Shown here piece after piece: positions 41,501-46,640 of a stretch of 64,000 nucleotides of DNA; position 1 is the stretch's first letter; every line of letters starts with the position of its first letter. The notes beneath the pieces were generated by a model that saw only the letters and a program-made list of their open reading frames with translations, searched no databases and was not told the DNA's origin. The position numbers and the translations under genes are program-made. This DNA is from Balanoglossus misakiensis. Taxonomy: Eukaryota > Hemichordata. The stretch lies in the NCBI GenBank assembly GCA_040954595.2, contig CM082596.2:1736001-1800000 (forward strand), read 5' to 3'.

Positions 41501-42510
41501 TCCACAATGCATTTTTGTCTTGCTTCTGGAATTGAAAGATTATAAGCTTTGTTTGAGAATTCAGGAGCTCATGGCAATCATCTACCATAATATCAAAATT
41601 TGTTCAAAAATTATTCACACTAAACATTCCCATCAATTGCCATAGTTGCATGTTGCAATCATAGGAAGTCTTACTTTCAGTTTTTACCAAATTTCGGTTC
41701 TGATTTCATCTTTTGACTTGAAATTTAAGAGAATGGTTCAAGCTGATCATGTTTAGCACGCGGGTTTCTAAACTCACCAGCACAAAACATATTAATCACT
41801 CCGAATTCTAACATTCAGTATTTTTATCTTGTTTCTCCAATTTGAAGAAGTTTCAGCATAAAAAGACAGAAGGTAGATTTACCACTTTTACAGTAATCTT
41901 TATTCTAGTTCTACAACGCCAACTCACACTTTGCTAACTATAAATCTAATATTCCAGTACTAGTCTATATGCCGTATTGTAGTGAAGATACAGATACACA
42001 ATTGCTTTATATCTAGCAATACTATTTTCCTGGCTCATCGCTGTGATATTGTAGAAAAGAGATTGTTCTTGGGATTAAAAGAACACCATGTGTAAAGACT
42101 GTATGGTACAAAACCTTAGTCATCCTGCCAAGAATACACCACTTAAAATTCAATCCCCCAAATGTTATCCTTTGTCCAAAATGTTAACAATAACATCATC
42201 TAGGATGGAAGAATTATCTGGTATATCTTGATGTAGAAAAGTTGTCTTAACTTAGTGCTTGGTGCTTCGCTATCTTGAATGCATGCATTTTTTTCAGTTT
42301 ATTTAAAGACATACTGTAGAGGTTTAATAGATTGTTTTCTGTATATTAGTTGTAGGTTTTCAAAGTGTATTCTAATAGGATTATATTTATTCATCTAGCT
42401 CGTAATAATCAAAATTTTATGGGTTCAAAATTTCAGGCTCGATTAACCGAACACAGTACTACCTTGAGAAGAAACCCCAGAAAGTACAGATTTACACAAG
42501 TCTGAGATGA
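11384..42510 (+). CDS. MYRIP: MYRIP/melanophilin-type Rab27 effector (Slac2/exophilin family), 17-18 coding exons
   Basis: Family members bind Rab27-GTP on secretory granules or melanosomes and recruit myosin Va/VIIa and actin; vertebrate MYRIP also anchors PKA. Exons read from GT-AG signals with matching phases: 11384-11598, 27857-28078, 29042-29151, 29306-29437, 30723-30833, 31897-32027, 34679-37858, 38000-38140, 38371-38427, 38586-38660, 38781-38958, 39135-39262, 39410-39571, 40320-40638, (40751-40895), 41104-41195, (41227-41317), 42437-42510, stop TGA. Exons in brackets look alternative. Residues 36-182 form the Rab-binding region: an N-terminal helix, a FYVE-related zinc finger with four CxxC pairs, then FRRFGSAKV. 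The middle is a very acidic, Ser-rich, probably disordered exon. The C-terminal coiled coil resembles vertebrate MYRIP (VDLEDKVALAIAQVAQSEQQ). The product is about 1,805 or 1,823 residues, roughly twice the vertebrate length as I recall it. It could be pro-orthologous to both MYRIP and MLPH. Confidence 0.88.
13947..15640 (+). mobile_element. 5'-truncated non-LTR (LINE) retrotransposon, CR1/L2-like
   Basis: The element is in the same orientation as the host gene, inside intron 1. It starts abruptly within the region between endonuclease and reverse transcriptase; the in-frame stop at 13944 marks the approximate 5' break. It runs through an intact RT coding sequence and ends in a short 3'UTR followed by an (ATT)n microsatellite tail (about 15590-15640), preceded by cgctatacaaataaa. 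Truncation at the 5' end and a simple-repeat 3' tail are hallmarks of target-primed reverse transcription in CR1/L2-type elements. The exact clade cannot be assigned by eye. No endonuclease or ORF1 remains, so this copy could not move by itself. I did not identify a clear target-site duplication. Confidence 0.88.
14061..15518 (+). CDS. Reverse transcriptase of LINE element (485 codons, uninterrupted, N-terminally truncated)
   Basis: The product is the RT and C-terminal part of a LINE ORF2. Coding-like sequence in the same frame begins upstream at 13947 (DEIDKVI..., typical of the linker before RT), so the ATG at 14061 is only the first Met and not the native start. RT landmarks are in order: FRPVSNLPFLSKILERIVAK, the QSAYKPGHSTETALL block, LLDLSAAFDTVNH with the first catalytic Asp, GVPQGSVLGPILF, and the catalytic YADD. 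The C-terminal part includes HWLPVTERI and NNLPLTIR, common in CR1/L2/Rex-type elements. The frame is intact to its TAG stop, which implies a fairly young insertion. The APE endonuclease is missing. It is expressed, if at all, only as part of the intron. Confidence 0.85.
   Translation: MLPHITEIFNNSLQYGAVPPHFKEAIVKPLLKKPSLDHEVLKNFRPVSNLPFLSKILERIVAKRLTSHIVNHSLDEPLQSAYKPGHSTETALLKVTNDILLALDEKRDVFLVLLDLSAAFDTVNHTILLNRLRDRFGLSDTVLMWFKSYLSNRSQCVLVNSTQSPFYPLDTGVPQGSVLGPILFNMYTSPLGELVQSHGCLYSFYADDSSLYMSFSKDNAARTVSNLELCISDVRFWMSENFLCLNDDKTEFVIFSGILGDLSARGISEIRVGDSLIPVHCQAKSLGVILDSCLTMKPHIGQICRSATFHLRRIALIRKYLSHSATEQLVHAFITSRIDSCNSLLFGLPKYSINRIQRVQNIAARVVTRSKITCHITPILYQLHWLPVTERIVFKMLVLIFKSIHKLGPIYLSSMTNLYVPCRNLRSADQFKLCPVRSRTKSYGDRAFTVAAPILWNNLPLTIRQAPDLSVFKSNVKTLLFKSVF
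15590..15645 (+). repeat. (ATT)n tail of the retrotransposon
   Basis: About 50 bases of ATT-rich simple sequence directly follow the element's 3'UTR and then degrade into AT-rich DNA. It is best explained as the 3' microsatellite end of the LINE copy and not as an independent microsatellite. Confidence 0.8.
19603..19777 (+). repeat. Degenerate direct tandem duplication, period about 138 bp
   Basis: A block of about 37 bases beginning aggctttcctggagatgtga occurs at 19603-19639 and again at 19741-19777 with one mismatch. Weaker similarity follows each copy (tccagaa at about 19681 and 19801). It lies in intron 1 of the Rab effector gene. It does not match a feature I can name. Confidence 0.7.
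27857..29437 (+). CDS. MYRIP: Rab effector exons 2-4: FYVE-related zinc finger and second Rab-binding segment
   Basis: Exon 2 (27857-28078) encodes the zinc finger: CMRC, CINC, CKDC and CTTC pairs give eight candidate zinc ligands, with hydrophobic spacing as in vertebrate MYRIP and melanophilin. Exon 3 (29042-29151) encodes the second Rab-contact helix (CEWFYKQIKSRFRRFGSAKV), near-identical in pattern to the vertebrate WFYNNVKSRFKRFGSAKV. Exon 4 (29306-29437) starts the Ser/Asp-rich linker. Phases are 2, 2, 1 and 1 at successive junctions. The acceptor of exon 4 is a tandem NAGNAG (29305 or 29308), so one Ala may be optional. Introns within hold only a purine-rich tract and simple repeats. 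Confidence 0.88.
28079..28160 (+). repeat. Purine (GA/GGA) tract just inside intron 2
   Basis: From the exon 2 donor onward about 80 bases are nearly all G and A (gaggaagatgagggatgaga and similar). This is low-complexity sequence with no coding support: the frame closes immediately after the donor. Confidence 0.6.
30723..32027 (+). CDS. MYRIP: Rab effector exons 5-6
   Basis: Exon 5 (30723-30833) encodes an acidic serine-rich stretch (DSDSDSTSDSDSDPRAQ) followed by HTVCQELERMVVQLQQ, a predicted helix. Exon 6 (31897-32027) encodes EDIGESIAKFSIGVQVPKDA and ends CHSRR in phase 0. Both have consensus splice sites (donor GTAAGT in each), and their phases (1 then 0) join exactly to the giant exon at 34679. 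I recognise no named domain here. The position between Rab-binding region and central region matches the linker of vertebrate family members. Confidence 0.75.
32028..34678 (+). other. Intron 6 of the Rab effector gene
   Basis: A 2.65-kb intron between donor GTAAGT at 32028 and acceptor tatttcag ending at 34678. Apart from the trinucleotide repeat at its 5' end I see no exon, RNA gene or mobile element in it. Confidence 0.7.
32062..32160 (+). repeat. (GAT/GGT)n trinucleotide repeat
   Basis: About 100 bases of GAT and GGT triplets begin some 35 bases after the exon 6 donor. They keep several frames open on both strands (runs of Met/Val, Asp/Gly or Ser/Pro), which is the expected effect of a triplet repeat and not evidence of coding. 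Confidence 0.85.
34679..37858 (+). CDS. MYRIP: Rab effector giant central exon (1,060 codons)
   Basis: A single phase 0-0 exon from acceptor tatttcag to donor GTGAGA, encoding residues 308-1367. Composition is dominated by Glu, Asp and Ser, with Pro-rich patches (TPPPSPKSSPKKK near the end) and few hydrophobic blocks, so it is probably disordered. Exceptions are an amphipathic helix at 35870-35923 (AIDRVVKEVIESLVNYVV), a PPSY motif near 36600, and a helix at the 3' end running into the next exon. In vertebrate MYRIP the same region carries the PKA-RII-binding helix and the myosin-binding part. The reading frame continues past 37858 through the next intron, so exon and intron cannot be told apart by frame alone. 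The GTGAGA donor and ctcag acceptor plus downstream homology favour splicing. Confidence 0.85.
38000..40638 (+). CDS. MYRIP: Rab effector exons 8-14: conserved C-terminal helical/coiled-coil region
   Basis: Seven small exons: 38000-38140, 38371-38427, 38586-38660, 38781-38958, 39135-39262, 39410-39571, 40320-40638. Coiled-coil heptads are visible in MRELHEQVDQLEACISKLEN and EQLVDDVQALEEELLEA. The segment ITDTVLKVITSTEKFI matches vertebrate ISTEVLKVINATEELI. VYMSAGKVFSLEERMKQLEG and the following LEDKVALAIAQVAQSEQQ match the MYRIP C-terminal block (VYLAAGTVYGLE..., LEDQVA...AQVHHAE). In the family this region precedes or forms the actin- and exocyst-interacting part. Several junctions are phase 0, so skipping single exons such as 38371-38427 would keep the frame. 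Confidence 0.85.
40751..40895 (+). CDS. MYRIP: Rab effector cassette exon A (145 nt, frame-changing)
   Basis: Acceptor tttgtcag and donor GTAAGT flank an open frame in phase 1 with the exon ending at 40638. It encodes EESGAAGG..., then VRRRGSVKGIAAMFE and SSGESVSSD. RRRGSV (40819-40836) is a strong basophilic kinase consensus of PKA type. The length is not a multiple of three. Including it puts the next exon (41104-41195) in the frame reading SGESGSTRSQSLREG; skipping it selects the other frame. An internal GTAAGG at 40816 is a possible shorter donor. Confidence 0.65.
40905..40950 (+). repeat. Poly-C run followed by (CA)n
   Basis: A homopolymeric C run at about 40913-40924 is followed by a CA dinucleotide tract, within the 208-nt intron between cassette A and the dual-frame exon. 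This pyrimidine- and CA-rich sequence could bind splicing factors such as PCBP or hnRNP L. That is inference from the general specificities of those proteins. Confidence 0.75.
41104..41195 (+). CDS. MYRIP: Rab effector exon open in two frames
   Basis: The acceptor is a tandem NAGNAG (41100 or 41103) and the donor is GTAAAG at 41196. After cassette A the exon reads SGESGSTRSQSLREGCDG... and ends in phase 1. If cassette A is skipped it reads LEKVAAQEVNHYAKAVTADE... and ends in phase 0. Both frames are fully open over 92 nt. The second frame has the more coding-like codon choice (mostly C or G third positions) and continues into 41227-41317. The first is interrupted three codons into that next exon but can join 42437 directly. 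Confidence 0.65.
41227..41317 (+). CDS. MYRIP: Rab effector cassette exon B (91 nt)
   Basis: Acceptor ctatag and donor GTAAAA. In phase 0 it encodes ILEPDKNALFRRCLPDLIRG and then TRLKQQQKEK, a basic helix, and ends in phase 1 matching the terminal exon. In the frame imposed by cassette A it meets TGA after two codons. The exon is therefore compatible only with transcripts that skip 40751-40895. Confidence 0.6.
42437..42510 (+). CDS. MYRIP: Rab effector terminal coding exon
   Basis: After acceptor tttcag, phase 1 reading gives GSINRTQYYLEKKPQKVQIY and ends TSLR with TGA at 42508-42510. Both inferred isoforms enter this exon in the same phase. No further coding exon is visible before the poly(A) signals near 45.49 kb. 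Confidence 0.65.
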
Positions 42511-45500
42511 GGTCATTGAGATGTGTGCTCGTATTGCAGTGATGTCATGGATGAGAGAGCTGAAGGGTGACATCCAGCGATCCTTGCTTCAGGATGCTTT
42601 GAGCGGGGAAAGCCAAAGAAGACCAAACTTGATGACGTCACCAGGAATATGTGCTCCAAAACCCATGATGTCACAGGAAATGGCAGGCTATATACTTGGA
42701 GACATGAGATACTACTGTGCCACCAATTGAATTATCTGCAGATTTCAATCTGTTTATGCAAATCACTGCCAATTGTATTAATGAATACATTGCCATTATT
42801 TATAGACTTGACTTTCCACTGATATGTAGATGTAGGTAGCATCTTAAAACTCCAGATTAGTACAAAAATCTTTGGATGTTAAGTCATTCACGTTTACTGA
42901 GGCAACGAGTGATGTTGATGGTGATGGTTTAAGCCTGGAATATTTACAGATACAACTTGTACTCTCTCTATTCATCCTCAGAGAAATCTATGAGCCAACA
43001 AATATATTTTTCTTCTCATTCCAAAAATAACTTTTTTGACAGAATTTAACAATCTTTACATGGTCCTTTTGAAGTTAGATATGACCAAAGAAACAGGGTG
43101 TTCTATTGTGTGGGAGAGAGCGTGGTTTCAAAGTTTCTCTAACCTTCACTTTTCATAGATTTGATTCTCAATGCAATCAATCTGAAATGTTGTAAGGATA
43201 GAGAAACTGTGAATTCTCATTGCTTCAATTCTGACGCCATAACTTGAGAGATTTTCCATCAAATTATGACTGTTTGAGAAGCTTTGTTGTTGTCTGGATT
43301 CTTGCCAATATAAGAATGCTGTGTCGTGTTCCATAATGGAGTGAAGTAGCTGACATTAATGGCAAAAATCTAGACTGACTTCAGACTTGGAGCTTCGGAT
43401 AACATCCTTATCTACAAAACATTGGTTTGAGTTTGGTCATGCAATAGTGACATTGTCTACTTTTTTGTTTCCCTCAAAACTGGTCACAGGGTTGCAATAA
43501 GTTTGTGGTGATTTTAGGAATGTGAAGGAAAATTTATGGCTCAGAGAAGATTAACATGTATCCAGACAAACCATCCACATACACTTTTGCTCATGACCTT
43601 TCACCTCAAAGGAAAATGTGGAACCCATAGTAGTAGCCAAGGAATAGCTGGTCATACTCATTGACAATAACACTCATTTTATTCCAAAATTAAAAACAGT
43701 CTCGAAAAAACAATCTCTTCCATAATGTGTTTTGGCAACAAACTTTTGAAATTACATGAGCAATAGAAAAATAAACATCATGTAATATTATCTTGCCTTC
43801 ACTTTGATATGAAAAGAGAAAATATGGAAAAAAATCTTGGTCTTCATTTCGATTTACTGTGGCAATGTTAACATTGTGCTGTCTTCTCCACGGTGGAAAT
43901 TTTGCCCAATTCTTTGTCAAAATTATCCTAATACTTGGCATTTACCCTTTTTGTCATGAAAAATATGAATGTGTAATGAAGATTATGGTTTCAGTTTAGG
44001 TGTTATGTATATAATAACTACCTTGAGTTTGGTGAGAAAAATGTAAAATTCCAAAGAAAACAATTCACTTCAAAGATCGTACACATTTTCAAGAAACTAT
44101 ACACAAAATGTAAATTGTCACTTTGTCATGTAACTATTTGATGAGAAATCTGTGTTTAAAAAAACGCTGGAACAATTAATCACTCTTGACTGAACCTAAA
44201 TGTGCAATATTGACAGTGAAAGAGCCTGTTGTCCCCATATCTTTCAAATTTTGGTACAATCCAAATACTTTGTATGGATATATTGGTCTGTATGTCAGTT
44301 AATTGTTTTCTCAGAGCTCTGTGTAAATTTTGGGGGAAACTTTTGTACTGTACATAGGGACAACCTTAACAAGGCATGGTCATCAATGTGTAAAATACGA
44401 ATACCTAATCTTTCAATAACTCTTTTCACTTTCACAAATTTGGAAGTAAGGAGGATGCTTTAGTTGAAGACTTTAGTATGTGCTAGACGAGGGTTTATAA
44501 GATGCAGGTGCATAAGTGTGATGATAAATATGTAAACAATATATTACAGAAAAATCTAGATAATATTGGGTGTGTGTCACGTTTTGCTGCCAAATATACT
44601 GCCAAAAGAGCTTTGAAATAATTATCATAATCCAGAATGTGTATTTATGTATGCAGAGAGTTTTGATGTCGAAAGCTTGTTGTATCGATTTTGTAAATAG
44701 TGCATTTATGTCATTTATATTCTTTATAATGACATTTGTCTGATTTGGATACAAAACTTTGTGGTTAAATGTCAGTAATAGTTTCTGAAGGTAGGTACAT
44801 TTGCATTAATCTGCAAGAATAGCAGGGCAGTTTGAAAGCATGTCACAGACAATGTTATAAATTATCCCAAAGTGCAAAACCTGAATTCCCTGAGGTTGAT
44901 CATGCCCCCATCTTGGTCATCATCTTGTGATTTTCATGATTTATGCAAGTTTTTGGAAATATTTTCACATTTATAAAGTTTTATATATTTACACTGTTTA
45001 TTATTTATTATCAGCACCCTTTTTTGGAATGCATTATTTATAGCACTTGATTTTGCACTGTGTGTATAAACTGATCACAAACAAGGATTCGGAGGATCAA
45101 GTCATGTGATATTTTGTCTTCACTTCATTCCTAACTAGTAAATAGAAAAGAAATTGTGATTCCTGTGTGTAGAGAGCACTGTCAACTAAGACAGGCCAGC
45201 TGGGCTGAGTACAAGTTTGAAGGACTGGCAAAAAGTTGTAATGTCAGTACTTTCCTACACTTATGGCATCCTTAGCATATGTTTTGATATTTTTCAGTGT
45301 TTTTTCTTTCCTCCACTTTGTATCTGATGTGAATATTTATCTGTAGGTTGCATATATTGAAGAAACTGGACTGGAAGTAGACATTGTCATAGTCCACTGG
45401 ACATAGTTGTACATGTAGATGTTAAACTAATGTAATTCACAACTATTCATATTTATTGATGTAAAATGAGACAAAAAGGGGATTGTAATAAAATAACAAA

Positions 45501-45520
45501 TAAATGAAGAATTTCTGAAT
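42511..45520 (+). other. Probable 3' untranslated region of the Rab effector gene
   Basis: Three kilobases without a recognisable exon follow the TGA. The first strong AATAAA hexamers that I noted are at 45487-45492 and 45499-45504, which suggests a long AU-rich 3'UTR. Short open frames within (for example 43690-43941 minus and 44200-44463 plus) have no features of genes. Confidence 0.5.
45487..45504 (+). terminator. Tandem poly(A) signals (AATAAA x2)
   Basis: Two AATAAA hexamers at 45487 and 45499, in the correct orientation downstream of the Rab effector stop codon. They are the best candidate cleavage/polyadenylation signals of that gene; closer signals may also be used. Confidence 0.5.
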
Positions 45521-45870
45521 GAAAAAAATTGGTAGAAAAGTTATCTCTGTTCAACAGTTACACAAGTAAATAACAGTTCACCACACAAAAGTTTTTTGAA
45601 TTTGAGAAATCACCCAAAATTTATTTAAAAATTAAAGCATGAGCAATTATAATATGTAAGTTTTGAACATTACACCTCTGAAACCATAAACTAGGCACTT
45701 ATATCGCGCAAATAGACTATGATTGTCTACAAATGTTTCAATGGATAATAAACTACTAAAACTACATATATATTCAATTCCAGAAAACCAATGCAAAGTG
45801 ATGACGTTGAACTAAAAACGAAAGGGCAGCTGTTCTCCTCAGATCGAAAAATCCGTCGTTCGAGGGCGCT

Positions 45871-45914
45871 GTCCACGGGGGGGGGCGCGTATAGCGCGCG
45901 CCCGGCCCGTGTCC
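45871..45914. repeat. GC-rich imperfect inverted repeat with G9 run
   Basis: The stem gggcgcg at 45883-45889 pairs perfectly with cgcgccc at 45897-45903. After two mismatches, gtccacggg on the left pairs mostly with cccgtgtcc on the right. This is an island of CpG and homopolymer G in otherwise AT-rich DNA between the ends of two convergent genes. Confidence 0.75.
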
Positions 45915-46640
45915 TTGGACGACGATAATATTTCGGCTAATAAAAAGGTGTCCACACGAACGACGAGGTCAAAAACAGACAGTAAGTACACTTTTGTCTT
46001 AACAGTATGTGCTTGTTTGAAAACAATAACTTTGGTGCGAGCGAAATCAGCCTTCACGTTTCCCGAATGTAACTTATCCTATGTTCATATATTGCTGTCG
46101 ACTATCGGTAGACTGCGGTTCATACGATGTACAGTTTGGTAATCCATCGAAATTTGCAGTTTTCTGGCAACAACATTTTCCAGTTTTTGCAGAGAGCTTA
46201 TTTTCCTTTATAAAAATATATATCTGTACGATTAAATACATACAATGTATGGTGTACGCATCATAGCACGGATAGAGAGTTCTACACAAAGGCAAGGTAC
46301 ACAATGGCGGACCTGAATGTTTGTTTATACATATGTATCAACTTGTTTGTAATTTAATGTGAAATTTGGACGTTTTCGGTGCATTTTGTTACTTTATCAT
46401 AATTCCATGTACTGTATGTGTCATATTGACTGTCTGTTTTAAAAAATATGTTTTTGTTGGTTGGATAAATTTAATAGCAGTATCACATTGTTAAGCTGAT
46501 TAGCACTTAAATATGTTAATATATGTAAATGGAATTTTAAGTTTAAAATAATTGATATTGCATAGAAATGCCAATCAGTATTTTACAAACCCTTTACCGT
46601 TGCCAGTCATGAATTTTCAAACATTTGAAAAGAACACTAC

